This document shows, piece after piece, positions 9,727-21,001 of a stretch of 64,000 nucleotides of DNA (its first letter is position 1; the number at the start of each line of letters is the position of its first letter). The DNA comes from Rhodococcus rhodochrous (GTDB taxonomy: Bacteria > Actinomycetota > Actinomycetes > Mycobacteriales > Mycobacteriaceae): positions 2,480,001-2,544,000 of the forward strand of contig NZ_CP027557.1 of NCBI RefSeq assembly GCF_014854695.1, given 5' to 3'. The position numbers were made by a program, and so were the translations under genes. The notes under the pieces are model-generated. The model saw nothing but the letters and a program-made list of their open reading frames with translations, was not told where the DNA came from and made no database searches.

Positions 9727-10692
9727 TCAGGCCGGAACGGGTTCGCGATCCGGTGCGGTCGTGCGCGTCCGTCCGGCCGCCCAGACCGCGGCGGTCGCTG
9801 CCGTGCACAGTCCGGCGCCGGCAACGTGGAAGACGACCAGCACGGCGGGCACGTCCGTCCAGAACTGGACGAGGCCGATGCCTGCCTGTGCGACCACCAG
9901 TGCGAGAACGACCTTCAGACGCAGCGTGACGGCTCGGGGTGCATGGACGGCGTAGACGGCGAAGGTGAGGCCGATCAGCAGTGCGAGATAGCCGACGAGC
10001 GCTTCGGCGTGCAGGTGGACGAGATTGGTGATGTCGAGCGCGAGGCGCGGGACGGGTCTGTCGACACTCTTGTCTCCGGCGTGCGGGCCGGCGCCGGTGA
10101 CCATCGTGCCCAGCACGAGGACCACGGCGAGCGCGACACCCGTCAGAGCGGTGAGCCGGCGCAACGGCTGGGGCAGTACCTGTACCACCGTGCCGTCGTC
10201 CGGCTCGCTCACCTTCGCGTAGAGCACTGTCGCCAGCCACACCATGAGCATCGACGCGAGCAGGTGGATCGCGACCGTCCACCAGGCGAGACCGGCCAGG
10301 ACGGTGATACCGCCGATGATCGCCTGCAGCACGGTGCCCGCGGGCATCACCCACGCCCAGGCGATGACCTCCTTGCGGCGCCGTGCGCGGGTGACGGCCA
10401 GGACGATCGCGGCTGCGACGGCCACGACCACGAAGGTCAGCAGCCGGTTGCCGAACTCGACCACCTGGTGCAGGGTGTTCACCCCGCTCGACACACCCAC
10501 CGGGACCAACGACCCGGGGAAGCACTGCGGCCAGGTCGGGCAACCCAGTCCGGAGGCGGTGACGCGGACGACCGAACCGGTCACGGCGATGCCGCCCTGG
10601 GTGAGAATCGTGAGGAACGCGATGATCTTCTGCGTCCGCAGCGACGGCAGGGGGAGACGGTCGACAAGGCTCAGGTAGCCGCGATACAACAC
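9727..10692 (-). CDS. ctaA: Heme A synthase
   Basis: Oxidises the C8 methyl of heme O to the formyl group of heme A for cytochrome aa3 oxidase. The 321-residue protein has eight hydrophobic segments. Conserved heme-ligand histidines appear in NTLHQVVEFGNRLLTF, in the AIHLLASML helix, in the LVHLHAEALVGY segment and in VVFHVAGAG. A cysteine pair, GLGCPTWPQCFPG, lies in the first extracytoplasmic loop as in the CtaA family. The GTG at 10692 is 6 nt after a TACCAT −10 box, suggesting a leaderless transcript. Its mycobacterial counterpart Rv1456c was long annotated as an ABC transporter membrane protein because of the adjacent ABC genes; the histidines argue for CtaA. Confidence 0.92.
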   Translation of the reverse strand: MLYRGYLSLVDRLPLPSLRTQKIIAFLTILTQGGIAVTGSVVRVTASGLGCPTWPQCFPGSLVPVGVSSGVNTLHQVVEFGNRLLTFVVVAVAAAIVLAVTRARRRKEVIAWAWVMPAGTVLQAIIGGITVLAGLAWWTVAIHLLASMLMVWLATVLYAKVSEPDDGTVVQVLPQPLRRLTALTGVALAVVLVLGTMVTGAGPHAGDKSVDRPVPRLALDITNLVHLHAEALVGYLALLIGLTFAVYAVHAPRAVTLRLKVVLALVVAQAGIGLVQFWTDVPAVLVVFHVAGAGLCTAATAAVWAAGRTRTTAPDREPVPA

Positions 10693-10698
10693 GGTTCG

Positions 10699-10730
10699 AT
10701 GGTACGGCGTGAACCACTACACGCTGTAGT
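10699..10730 (-). promoter_or_regulatory. ctaA promoter with ACTACA-N3-TGTAGT inverted repeat
   Basis: On the minus strand TACCAT (10704-10699) is followed 6 nt later by the GTG start codon. A perfect 6-bp inverted repeat, ACTACA-CGC-TGTAGT (10716-10730), covers the expected −35 position. TACTACA/TGTAGTA dyads are the operator type of BlaI/CopY-family repressors, although those usually have a shorter spacer. Placement over −35 would fit repression. Confidence 0.5.
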
Positions 10731-10760
10731 TGGGTCGTGCCCGATCGGGCCGCCCACGAC

Positions 10761-11558
10761 TCAGGTGAAGCGGAACCAGCGCGCCGCGGCCGTGCCGCCG
10801 ATCACCGTCCACACGAGCAGCGAGACGATCGACAACCAGTCGAACACGCCGGAGGTGGCGTTCTCGAGCGCGAGCGTCAACGCCCCCGACGGCACGATCC
10901 GCAGCAGGTGGACCACCGCTTCGGGGATCACGTCGCCGAGCACCACGACGCTGCCGATGCCCAACAGCACGAACCACACGATGTTCGCGAGGGCGAGCAC
11001 GATCTCGGCGCGCAGGGTTCCGCCGAGCAGCAGCCCCAGTGTCGCGAACATCACCGTGCCCAGGGCGATGACGACCGCCCCGATGAGCAGGTCGACGGGG
11101 GAGGGGCGCCAGCCGAGGGCCAGCCCGATGGCACCGAGCAACACGGCCTGCAGGACGACGACGATGCCCACTGCCGCGCTCTTGCCCGCGATGATTCCCC
11201 ACTTGGGCAGCGCGGTCGCGCCGATCCGCTTGAGGGCGCCGTAGCGGCGGTCGAAGCCCACCGCGATCGCCTGACCGGTGAACGCAGTCGACATCACGGC
11301 CACCATCATCACTGCGGGCAGCACGCTGTCGACCCGCGAGTCGCCGAGATCGCCGATGGGCAGCAGCGACAGGCCGATCAACAGCGTGATCGGGATGAAC
11401 ATCGTCAGCAGGAGCTGCTCGCCGTTGCGCAGCAGCAGCTTGAGTTCCATGGCGGTCTGCGCCGCGAGCATCTTCGACGGTGAGTTCGGCTGCGGTCGCG
11501 GGGTGAAGGTCCCCTCCGCGAACCGGTTGTTCGCCAGACGATCGTGGGTCACGCTCAC
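10761..11558 (-). CDS. ABC transporter permease (ABC-2 type)
   Basis: Membrane half of a two-gene ABC exporter. The 265-residue protein has six hydrophobic segments, beginning after a soluble N-terminus with LLLTMFIPITLLIGLSLL and ending WTVIGGTAAARWF, and the ABC-2 topology of DrrB-like permeases. GTG 11558 overlaps the stop of the ATPase gene as GTGA, which fixes the start and implies coupled translation. The pair corresponds to Rv1457c/Rv1458c. The substrate is unknown; proximity to ctaA and mptB is conserved in Corynebacteriales but does not identify it. Confidence 0.88.
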   Translation of the reverse strand: MSVTHDRLANNRFAEGTFTPRPQPNSPSKMLAAQTAMELKLLLRNGEQLLLTMFIPITLLIGLSLLPIGDLGDSRVDSVLPAVMMVAVMSTAFTGQAIAVGFDRRYGALKRIGATALPKWGIIAGKSAAVGIVVVLQAVLLGAIGLALGWRPSPVDLLIGAVVIALGTVMFATLGLLLGGTLRAEIVLALANIVWFVLLGIGSVVVLGDVIPEAVVHLLRIVPSGALTLALENATSGVFDWLSIVSLLVWTVIGGTAAARWFRFT

Positions 11559-12499
11559 CCTCTCAACTCCCGACCGGTCAACTCGAGGAAGACGTCCTCG
11601 AGGCTGCGCTGATCCACCCGGATCTCGGTTGCCAGTGCGCCCAGGTTCGCGCACCAGGTGGCTGCCGTCGCGACGACGGACGGTTCGATCGTGCCCTCGA
11701 CGAGATACCGCCCGGGGTTGTCCTCCCGGACCCGGTGGGTGCCGGCCAGAGCGGACTGCAGGGCGCTCAGGTCGAGGCCCGGAGGCGCGGTCAGCCACAG
11801 CTGGCCCTCGGCGCCGTCACGGGTGACCTCGTCGGGCGTTCCCGCGGCGACCACCCGGCCGTGATCGATGATGACGATCTCGTCGGCGAGCTCTTCGGCC
11901 TCGTCCATGAGGTGGGTGGTGAGCAGCACGCTCACGCCGTCGCGGCGCAGCGCGTCGATCAGTTCCCACACGAGCAGCCGGGCCTGCGCGTCGAGACCCG
12001 CCGTCGGTTCGTCGAGGAACACCAGTTCGGGGCGCCCGACCAGCGCGCATGCGAGCGCGAGGCGTTGCTGTTGTCCGCCCGACAGTCGTCGGTAGGGAGT
12101 GCGGCGGGCGTCTGTGAGCCCGAGGCGCCGGAGCAGCCAGTCGGGGTCGAGGGGGTCGGCCGAGTAGGCCGCCACCAGGTCGAGCATCTCGCCGGCGCGA
12201 GAACCCGGATATGCGCCGCCACCCTGCAGCATCACGCCGATCCGGGGGCGGAGGGCGTCGGAATCGGCGACGGGATCGAGACCCAGGACGCGGACCGTGC
12301 CGGCGTCGGGAGTGACGAATCCCTCGCACATTTCCACGGTGGTGGTCTTACCGGCGCCGTTCGGGCCGAGGAGGGCGAGCACCTGAGCGCGTTCGACGGT
12401 CAGGTCCAGACCGTTCACGGCGGTGACGCCCCCGTAGGTCTTGACGACGCCGTTCAGGCGCACAGCCGGTACCGCACCGGCGGGAGAACTCGGGGTCAC
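11555..12499 (-). CDS. ABC transporter ATP-binding protein
   Basis: Cytosolic ATPase of the exporter whose permease follows it. The 314-residue protein has Walker A GPNGAGKT (45-52), the signature LSGGQ (139-143), Walker B LVFLDEP (159-165) and the H-loop TTHLMDEAEELAD, then a C-terminal extension of about 100 residues typical of DrrA/CcmA-like exporters. GTG 12499 begins the family consensus VTPSSPAG and sits 12 nt downstream of the mptB stop, so it probably shares the mptB transcript. Corresponds to Rv1458c. Confidence 0.9.
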   Translation of the reverse strand: MTPSSPAGAVPAVRLNGVVKTYGGVTAVNGLDLTVERAQVLALLGPNGAGKTTTVEMCEGFVTPDAGTVRVLGLDPVADSDALRPRIGVMLQGGGAYPGSRAGEMLDLVAAYSADPLDPDWLLRRLGLTDARRTPYRRLSGGQQQRLALACALVGRPELVFLDEPTAGLDAQARLLVWELIDALRRDGVSVLLTTHLMDEAEELADEIVIIDHGRVVAAGTPDEVTRDGAEGQLWLTAPPGLDLSALQSALAGTHRVREDNPGRYLVEGTIEPSVVATAATWCANLGALATEIRVDQRSLEDVFLELTGRELRG

Positions 12500-12510
12500 G
12501 GGGTTCCAGC

Positions 12511-14238
12511 CTAGGCGTCCGCGGTTTCCGCCGGACGCGGTGGTGTGCGCTCCTGCAGCCGCCACGGCAGCCGGGAGCGCGTGGCGACGATGATCAGCCC
12601 GACCACCACGATGGTCGCGATCGACGCCTGGACGATGATGAACGGTTGGTATTCGCTGCCGTTGGGCATGAGGATCATGCCGACCACCGATGAGAACGCG
12701 ATGGTGGGGATCCGGAAGACCGGGCGGGTGGCCCAGGCTGCGAGCGGGATCACTGCCCACAGCAGGTACCACGGTTGCACGACCGGGAAGAGCAGCACGA
12801 TCGCGCCCAGCGACACTCCCAGCGCGCCGACGGGATGGATCCGTCCCATGAGCACCGCGAGCAGCATGCGCACCGTGACGAAGGCGGCCACCAGCGCGGC
12901 GATGGGGCGAGTGATGGACAACACGGCCGTCGTGTGGTCGCCGAGGCCGAGCAGCACGCCCCCGAGGCCGGTACCCATGCCGAGCAGTGTCGGGATCGAC
13001 ATCCAGCTGCGGACCTCCGTGGCGGTGCCCAGGGTCTTCGTCCAGCCGAAGCCCAGCCCGCTGCCCCAGCTCACAGCGCCGATGACGACGCAGGTCCCGA
13101 TGCCGAGGATCGCGGCAGCAGCGATCACGGCGCGGAAGCCGCCACCCCACTTGCGGGCAAGGGCCATGCCGACGAATCCGAGCGCGAGCAGCGAGGGCAC
13201 CTTGATCATCGACGACAGGGCGATCAGCGTGGTGCCGGCCGCGAGCCACCCCGCGAGACGCAGGTGCGAGGCCGCCTCGTCGTCCGGGTGGACGGCCCGC
13301 AGCGCGAGTTCGACACCGGCGAGCATGAGCCCGAGCATCAGGGCCTCGTTGTGGATGCCCGCCACCAGGTGGAAGAGCAACAGTGGGTTCGCGGCACCGA
13401 GCCACAACGCGCTCACCGACGCGACGCCGCACCGGCGGGCGAGCCGCGGCAGCGCCCACACGATCAGGGCCACACCCACGAGCGCGAGCAGCCGGTGGAC
13501 GAAGATGCCGGCCACGATGTTCTCGCCCGTGAGGTATGTGATCTTCTCGCCGATCCACAGGAAGGCCGGGCCGTAGGGGGCCGAGGTGTCGCGCCAGATG
13601 TTCGGCACAGTCCGGGTCAGGACGTGGTCGACCCCCAGCGCGCCGGCCGGACCGATGGCGTAGGGATCGAGCCCGCGCGCCGCGATCTCGCTCTGCGCGA
13701 GATACGAGTAGACGTCCTTGCTGAACATCGGCGGCGCGACGACCAGCGGAAGGATCCACAGCAGCAAGGTGCGGTCGAGCTGCGACCGGGACAGTCGGCG
13801 CACGGGACCGTCCGGTGCGCCCCGGCCGATCGCGAACCGGCCGAGCAGCAACCAGGCGAGGATCACCAGCGCCGTGCCGATCATGGTCGTCGTGAGGGCG
13901 GCGCTCGGCATGCGTGCCGCCAACCCGAGGGCGCGGACGCCCTGCACGGGGTTCTGCAGGACCGGCTGGGCGCCGGCGCCGAGCGCTCCGACGGCCATGA
14001 GGACGGCACCGGTGGCGCCGAGCAATCGGATGCGGTGGAGATAGATGTTCTCGATCGCATCGAGTCCGCGACCTTCGGTCTCGTCGCCGTGCAGGACGAC
14101 CGAGACATCGGCGTGTGGGCCCGGGGCGTCGAGGCCCAGGGCGCGTCGGATCCACACGTGCAGCCGTTCGCGGACCCCGGATCGGCCCGGCGACGGAGAC
14201 GTCGTGCGCGGGGCGCACAGGGGAGGAGTCGACGGCAC
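12511..14238 (-). CDS. mptB: Polyprenol-phosphate-mannose α-1,6-mannosyltransferase MptB
   Basis: Membrane GT-C glycosyltransferase that starts the α-1,6-mannan core of lipomannan and lipoarabinomannan using polyprenyl-phosphomannose. The 575-residue protein has a soluble N-terminal stretch and about 13 hydrophobic segments. The first extracytoplasmic loop carries the GT-C acidic motif (MFSKDVYSYLAQ), followed by DPYAIGP and SAPYGPAFLWIG, which are typical of this family. The GTG at 14238 is 6 nt after a TACGCT −10 box, so translation is probably leaderless. Divergent from sufR. Corresponds to Rv1459c, in the same place. Confidence 0.88.
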   Translation of the reverse strand: MPSTPPLCAPRTTSPSPGRSGVRERLHVWIRRALGLDAPGPHADVSVVLHGDETEGRGLDAIENIYLHRIRLLGATGAVLMAVGALGAGAQPVLQNPVQGVRALGLAARMPSAALTTTMIGTALVILAWLLLGRFAIGRGAPDGPVRRLSRSQLDRTLLLWILPLVVAPPMFSKDVYSYLAQSEIAARGLDPYAIGPAGALGVDHVLTRTVPNIWRDTSAPYGPAFLWIGEKITYLTGENIVAGIFVHRLLALVGVALIVWALPRLARRCGVASVSALWLGAANPLLLFHLVAGIHNEALMLGLMLAGVELALRAVHPDDEAASHLRLAGWLAAGTTLIALSSMIKVPSLLALGFVGMALARKWGGGFRAVIAAAAILGIGTCVVIGAVSWGSGLGFGWTKTLGTATEVRSWMSIPTLLGMGTGLGGVLLGLGDHTTAVLSITRPIAALVAAFVTVRMLLAVLMGRIHPVGALGVSLGAIVLLFPVVQPWYLLWAVIPLAAWATRPVFRIPTIAFSSVVGMILMPNGSEYQPFIIVQASIATIVVVGLIIVATRSRLPWRLQERTPPRPAETADA

Positions 14239-14336
14239 GTCAGAAGCGTAACGGGACGGCGAGGGTGGTCTTCGACGGCTCCGTCATGAGGTGTAACAAA
14301 GGGCACCCTTGGTGGACCGTGCTTCCGAATTCCGTC

Positions 14337-14351
14337 ACACTGGTGTTGTGA
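14337..14351 (+). promoter_or_regulatory. SufR-type operator over the sufR start
   Basis: ACACT-GGTGT-TGTGA matches the ACACT-N5-TGTGA sequence I recall for the mycobacterial SufR operator; it also contains a perfect TCACA-N7-TGTGA dyad (14335-14351). It covers the predicted −10/transcription start and the GTG start codon (14348), so binding would block the suf promoter. A second dyad, AAGGG-CA-CCCTT, lies upstream at 14299-14310. Confidence 0.65.
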
Positions 14352-15130
14352 AATACCGGTCCGACACCACCGACACCGCAGAACGCGCAGGTCACGCACC
14401 TGCCGCGACGGCGTCGCGCGTCGAGGACACCCGCAGGAATCCTGCTTCGACGGGCCGCGAGATCCCGGAGGGTCAAACCCGCGCCGCCGTCGTGCAGTTG
14501 CTGCTCGAAGAAGGTCCCATCACCGCGCCGGAGATCGGCGAGCGTCTGGGGCTCAGCGCCGCGGGCGTGCGACGTCATCTCGACGCGCTCATCGAGTCCG
14601 GTGAGGCGCAGGCCGCCGCGCCGCCGCGCAGGCAGGGACGCGGTCGTGGCCGCCCCGCCCGCCGCTTCCAGCTCACCGCCGTCGGGCGTGCCCGCCTCGG
14701 GCACTCCTACGACGATCTCGCCACCGCCGCGATGCGGCACCTGCGCGAACTCGGAGGCGACGCTGCCGTCGAGGACTTCGCGCGGCGCCGCGTGGACTCG
14801 ATCCTCGGCACCATCGCACCCGCCGACGAGAACGTCGACGACGTCGAGAGCGTCGCCGAGGAGATCGCCGGGGCGTTCACCGCCTCCGGTTTCGCCGCCT
14901 CGACCCGCCGCGTCGGCACCGGCGTGCAGATCTGCCAGCACCACTGCCCGGTCTCGCACGTCGCGGAGCAGTTCCCCGAACTGTGCGAGGCGGAGCAGGA
15001 GGCCTTCGTGCGGATCCTCGGAACCCACGTGCAACGCCTCGCGACGATCGCGAACGGCGACGCCTTCTGCACGACACACGTGCCCGTTCTCCCCAGAGCG
15101 GATGTGCCCCGTCCGGAGCCGCCCACGTGA
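14348..15130 (+). CDS. sufR: Fe-S-sensing transcriptional repressor SufR
   Basis: Winged-helix regulator that represses the suf operon when loaded with an Fe-S cluster. The 260-residue protein has a helix-turn-helix at about 58-82 ([20 protein letters not shown]) and a C-terminal cluster-binding cysteine set C196-X3-C200-X12-C213 with a further C241. The GTG at 14348 gives VKYRSDTT; a GTG at 14309 would add 13 residues. It lies upstream of sufB on the same strand, 115 bp away, and carries a SufR-type operator at its own start, so autoregulation is expected. Corresponds to Rv1460. Confidence 0.9.
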   Translation: MKYRSDTTDTAERAGHAPAATASRVEDTRRNPASTGREIPEGQTRAAVVQLLLEEGPITAPEIGERLGLSAAGVRRHLDALIESGEAQAAAPPRRQGRGRGRPARRFQLTAVGRARLGHSYDDLATAAMRHLRELGGDAAVEDFARRRVDSILGTIAPADENVDDVESVAEEIAGAFTASGFAASTRRVGTGVQICQHHCPVSHVAEQFPELCEAEQEAFVRILGTHVQRLATIANGDAFCTTHVPVLPRADVPRPEPPT

Positions 15131-15245
15131 CGACCCCACCGCGAGTGCTCCGCGAACCAGGGCACACCAGGAAGACATCCACCCACCCGTCGACCGTCGA
15201 CGCACAGCCCGCGCCGACGCCCACCAGACTCCGGAAGGAGCTCGC

Positions 15246-16691
15246 ATGACCGTCGCATCGGATCAGACGTCCGGAACCGCGCCGCTGACGCAGGAAGAGA
15301 CGATCGATTCTCTCGGCCACTACGAATACGGCTGGGCGGACCCCGACACCGCCGGCGCCACGGCGCAGCGCGGCCTGTCCGAAGAGGTCGTGCGGGACAT
15401 CTCCGCCAAGAAGAACGAGCCCGAGTGGATGCTCGACATCCGCCTCAAGGCGCTGCGCACCTTCGACAAGAAGCCGATGCCGGTGTGGGGCTCGAACCTC
15501 GACGGAATCGACTTCGACAACATCAAGTACTTCGTGCGCTCGACGGAGAAGCAGGCCGCGAGCTGGGACGAGCTCCCCGAGGACATCAAGAACACCTACG
15601 ACAAGTTGGGCATCCCGGAGGCGGAGAAGCAGCGCCTCATCGCCGGTGTCGCCGCCCAGTACGAGTCCGAGGTGGTCTACCACCAGATCCGCGAGGACCT
15701 CGAGAGCCAGGGCGTGATCTTCCTCGACACCGACTCGGGTCTGCGCGAGCACCCCGAGCTGTTCAAGGAGTACTTCGGCACGGTCATCCCGGCCGGCGAC
15801 AACAAGTTCTCCGCCCTGAACACCGCGGTGTGGTCGGGTGGCTCGTTCATCTACGTCCCGCCGGGTGTGCACGTCGACATCCCGCTGCAGGCCTACTTCC
15901 GCATCAACACGGAGAACATGGGCCAGTTCGAGCGGACCCTGATCATCGTCGACGAGGGCGCCTCGGTGCACTACGTCGAGGGCTGCACCGCGCCGATCTA
16001 CAAGTCCGACTCACTGCACTCCGCGGTCGTCGAGATCATCGTCAAGAAGGGCGGCCACTGCCGCTACACGACCATCCAGAACTGGTCGAACAACGTCTAC
16101 AACCTGGTGACCAAGCGCACCAAGGTCGAGGCCGGCGGCTCGATGGAATGGATCGACGGCAACATCGGTTCCAAGGTGACGATGAAGTACCCGGCCGTGT
16201 GGATGATGGGCGAGCACGCTCGCGGTGAGGTGCTCTCCGTCGCCTTCGCCGGCGAGGGCCAGCACCAGGACACCGGCGCGAAGATGCTGCACCTGGCTCC
16301 GCACACCTCCTCGACCATCGTGTCGAAGTCGGTGGCGCGCGGCGGTGGACGTGCCTCCTACCGCGGCCTCGTGCAGGTCAACAAGGGCGCTCACGGCTCG
16401 AAGTCGACGGTCAAGTGCGACGCGCTGCTCGTCGACCAGATCAGCCGCTCCGACACCTACCCGTACGTCGACATCCGTGAGGACGACGTCACGATGGGTC
16501 ACGAGGCGACCGTCTCGAAGGTGAGCGACGACCAGCTGTTCTACCTGATGAGCCGCGGACTCGACGAGGACGAGGCCATGGCGATGGTGGTGCGCGGATT
16601 CGTCGAGCCCATCGCCAAGGAACTGCCGATGGAGTACGCCCTCGAACTCAACCGCCTGATCGAACTGCAGATGGAAGGGGCAGTCGGCTAA
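15246..16691 (+). CDS. sufB: Fe-S cluster assembly scaffold protein SufB
   Basis: Scaffold subunit of the SufBCD complex on which Fe-S clusters are built. The 481-residue protein is normal length and uninterrupted: C247 in [11 protein letters not shown], the site that carries an intein in M. tuberculosis SufB, is here an ordinary cysteine. C391 (TVKCDALLV) corresponds to the essential C-terminal cysteine of E. coli SufB. The C-terminus has the [18 protein letters not shown] segment shared with SufD. ATG 15246 follows GGAAGGAG. The stop codon directly abuts the sufD ATG. Confidence 0.97.
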   Translation: MTVASDQTSGTAPLTQEETIDSLGHYEYGWADPDTAGATAQRGLSEEVVRDISAKKNEPEWMLDIRLKALRTFDKKPMPVWGSNLDGIDFDNIKYFVRSTEKQAASWDELPEDIKNTYDKLGIPEAEKQRLIAGVAAQYESEVVYHQIREDLESQGVIFLDTDSGLREHPELFKEYFGTVIPAGDNKFSALNTAVWSGGSFIYVPPGVHVDIPLQAYFRINTENMGQFERTLIIVDEGASVHYVEGCTAPIYKSDSLHSAVVEIIVKKGGHCRYTTIQNWSNNVYNLVTKRTKVEAGGSMEWIDGNIGSKVTMKYPAVWMMGEHARGEVLSVAFAGEGQHQDTGAKMLHLAPHTSSTIVSKSVARGGGRASYRGLVQVNKGAHGSKSTVKCDALLVDQISRSDTYPYVDIREDDVTMGHEATVSKVSDDQLFYLMSRGLDEDEAMAMVVRGFVEPIAKELPMEYALELNRLIELQMEGAVG

Positions 16692-17921
16692 ATGACTGCG
16701 GAAGCGAAGAACACTCCGGCTACCGGAGTGCAGGATGCCGTGCGCGCCGAGAATCGTGCCCCGGCGGTCAAGACCGCCGGCAAGCCGGCAATCAACAAGG
16801 GTGAGGTCTTCACGTCGTTCGACGTGCATGCCTTCGAGATTCCGTCGGGTCGCGACGAGGTGTGGCGGTTCACCCCGCTGCGCCGCCTGCGCGGTCTGCA
16901 CGACGGCACCGCTCCCGCGACCGGCACCGCGACCGTCGAGGTCACCCCGGTCGACGGCGTGCAGGTCGAGACCGTGGCGCGCGACGACGCGCGACTCGGA
17001 CAGGCCGGTGTGCCGTTCGACCGGATCGCAGCACAGGCGTACTCGTCGTTCGAGACCGCGACCGTCCTGACCGTCGGCCGCGAGGTCGAGGTCGCCGAGC
17101 CCGTCACCGTGACGATCACGGGACCGGGCGAGGGCGCTGTCGCCTACGGACACGTGCAGATCCGGCTCGAGGCGTTCGCCAACGTCACGCTCGTCGTCGA
17201 TCAGCGCGGCAGCGGCACCTACGCCGAGAACATCGAGTTCGTGCTCGGCGACAGCGCACAGCTGAAGGTCGTCGCGGTGCAGGACTGGGCCGACGACGCC
17301 GTACACGTCGCCGCGCATCACGCTCGCCTCGGCCGCGATGCCGTGCTGCGCCACTTCACCGTGGCGCTCGGCGGCGATCTCGTGCGCGTGTCGGCGACCA
17401 CCAAGTACGACGGCCCCGGCGGCGACGCCGAACTGCTCGGCCTGTACTTCGCCGACGCCGGTCAGCACTTCGAGCAGCGCCTGCTCGTCGACCACTCGCA
17501 GCCGAACTGCAAGTCGAACGTCGTGTACAAGGGTGCGCTGCAGGGCGATCCGGCCTCCGGCAAGCCCGACGCGCACACCGTGTGGATCGGCGACGTGCTC
17601 ATCCGCGCCGAGGCCGAGGGCACCGACACCTTCGAGCTCAACCGCAACCTGGTGCTCACCGACGGTGCGCGCGCCGACTCGGTGCCGAACCTCGAGATCG
17701 AGACCGGTGAGATCGTCGGTGCCGGACACGCGTCGGCGACCGGCCGCTTCGACGACGAGCAGCTGTTCTACCTGCGTGCTCGCGGCATCCCCGAGGAGGA
17801 AGCGCGTCGCCTCGTCGTCCGCGGCTTCTTCCACGAGCTGCTCGAGCGCATCACGGTCACCGAGGTCCGCGAACGGCTCGAGGCCGCCATCGAGGCGGAA
17901 CTCGCCGCCGTCGGCGCCTGA
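16692..17921 (+). CDS. sufD: Fe-S cluster assembly protein SufD
   Basis: Partner of SufB in the SufBC2D scaffold, thought to help iron acquisition. The 409-residue protein has a low-complexity N-terminus, then a β-helix core with the conserved DHSQPNCKSNVVYKG stretch and a SufB-like C-terminus (YLRARGIPEEEARRLVVRGF). The ATG follows the sufB stop with no gap, which forces coupled translation. It is a divergent paralogue of sufB within the same operon. Corresponds to Rv1462. Confidence 0.96.
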   Translation: MTAEAKNTPATGVQDAVRAENRAPAVKTAGKPAINKGEVFTSFDVHAFEIPSGRDEVWRFTPLRRLRGLHDGTAPATGTATVEVTPVDGVQVETVARDDARLGQAGVPFDRIAAQAYSSFETATVLTVGREVEVAEPVTVTITGPGEGAVAYGHVQIRLEAFANVTLVVDQRGSGTYAENIEFVLGDSAQLKVVAVQDWADDAVHVAAHHARLGRDAVLRHFTVALGGDLVRVSATTKYDGPGGDAELLGLYFADAGQHFEQRLLVDHSQPNCKSNVVYKGALQGDPASGKPDAHTVWIGDVLIRAEAEGTDTFELNRNLVLTDGARADSVPNLEIETGEIVGAGHASATGRFDDEQLFYLRARGIPEEEARRLVVRGFFHELLERITVTEVRERLEAAIEAELAAVGA

Positions 17922-17971
17922 CCGGCCCTGCCTCCCGTACTCCCGATACTTCACTAAGGAAACGCATTTCG

Positions 17972-20018
<2,047 letters not shown>

Positions 20019-20022
20019 TCCG

Positions 20023-20514
20023 ATGCGGATGGAGCAGATGTACCAGGAAGTGATCCTGGACCACTACAAGCACCCGCACAATCGCGGACTGCGCGAACCG
20101 TTCGGCGCCGAAGTGCATCACGTCAACCCGACCTGCGGCGACGAGGTGACCCTGCGCGTGCACATCGACGGCGACACCGTCAGCGACGTCTCCTACGACG
20201 GGCAGGGCTGCTCGATCAGCCAGGCATCGACGTCCGTGCTCACCGACCAGGTGATCGGCGTTCCGCTCGGCGACGCGCTGAAGATCGTCGAAGGGTTCGT
20301 CGAGATGGTCGGCAGCCGCGGGACCGTCGAAGGCGACGAGGACCTGATCGGCGACGGCATCGCATTCGCCGGCGTCGCGAAGTACCCGGCGCGCGTGAAG
20401 TGCGCGTTGCTGGGCTGGATGGCCTTCAAGGACGCGGTCGCGCAGACCGTGGACGCCGCCCCCGCCGACCTGGCGGGCGGCGCGCACACCCTTTCGAGCG
20501 GAGGACAGAACTGA
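20023..20514 (+). CDS. sufU: Zinc-dependent sulfurtransferase SufU
   Basis: Takes sulfur from SufS and passes it to the scaffold. The 163-residue protein has the zinc and sulfur ligands C38 and D40 (NPTCGDEV), C63 (GQGCSIS) and C127 (RVKCALLGW), as in Gram-positive SufU, and the inserted segment between C63 and C127 that separates SufU from IscU. It overlaps sufT at its stop (TGATG). Corresponds to Rv1465. Confidence 0.95.
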   Translation: MRMEQMYQEVILDHYKHPHNRGLREPFGAEVHHVNPTCGDEVTLRVHIDGDTVSDVSYDGQGCSISQASTSVLTDQVIGVPLGDALKIVEGFVEMVGSRGTVEGDEDLIGDGIAFAGVAKYPARVKCALLGWMAFKDAVAQTVDAAPADLAGGAHTLSSGGQN

Positions 20515-20933
20515 TGACCGAACCCGCACCGGGCACCGTGAACACCGACGAGAATCCGACGGCCGACGCCGGCGCGGACGAGACCTCGACGCTGGTCGCG
20601 GCCACGGCGCCGCCGCTGGATCCGGGCCGCCTCGACGAACTCGAGGAAGCGCTGCGCGACGTCGTCGACCCCGAGCTCGGCATCAACGTCGTCGATCTCG
20701 GTCTCGTCTACGGGATCTCCGAGGTCGACGAGACCGTGACCGTGGACATGACGCTCACCTCGGCGGCGTGCCCCCTCACCGATGTCATCGAGGAGCAGGC
20801 CAAGGGCGCACTCGTGCGCAGCGGCCTGTGCGACGAGCTGCGCATCAACTGGATATGGATGCCGCCGTGGGGTCCCGACAAGATCACCGACGACGGACGC
20901 GAGCAGCTGCGCGCACTCGGATTCACCGTCTGA
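20514..20933 (+). CDS. sufT: SUF system Fe-S maturation protein SufT (MIP18/DUF59 family)
   Basis: DUF59 protein that helps deliver or mature Fe-S clusters. The 139-residue product has a disordered N-terminal extension of about 35 residues, then the DUF59 core: ALRDVVDPELGINVVDLGL, a conserved cysteine in TSAACPLTD and the C-terminal WIWMPPWGPDKIT. ATG 20514 overlaps the sufU stop, so it is the last coupled gene of the operon. A hairpin beginning 26 nt after the stop ends transcription. Corresponds to Rv1466. Confidence 0.93.
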   Translation: MTEPAPGTVNTDENPTADAGADETSTLVAATAPPLDPGRLDELEEALRDVVDPELGINVVDLGLVYGISEVDETVTVDMTLTSAACPLTDVIEEQAKGALVRSGLCDELRINWIWMPPWGPDKITDDGREQLRALGFTV

Positions 20934-20959
20934 TCCCGCGGTCTCCGGTTCCGAGCCTC

Positions 20960-21001
20960 GGCGCCTGATCTTCGACTTCCCGTCGGAGGTCAGGCGCCTT
21001 T
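20960..21001. terminator. Shared terminator between suf operon and ku
   Basis: GGCGCCTGA and TCAGGCGCC form the base of a hairpin with an inner TCGAC/GTCG(G) helix, followed on the plus strand by TTT. The ku stop codon (20990-20992) lies inside the right arm, so the hairpin is shared by convergent genes. Confidence 0.8.

Noticed and set aside
10761-12499. ctaA as the third subunit of the adjacent ABC transporter
   Set aside because: The protein has the conserved histidines and Cys pair of heme A synthase, and the ABC genes already form a complete permease/ATPase pair.
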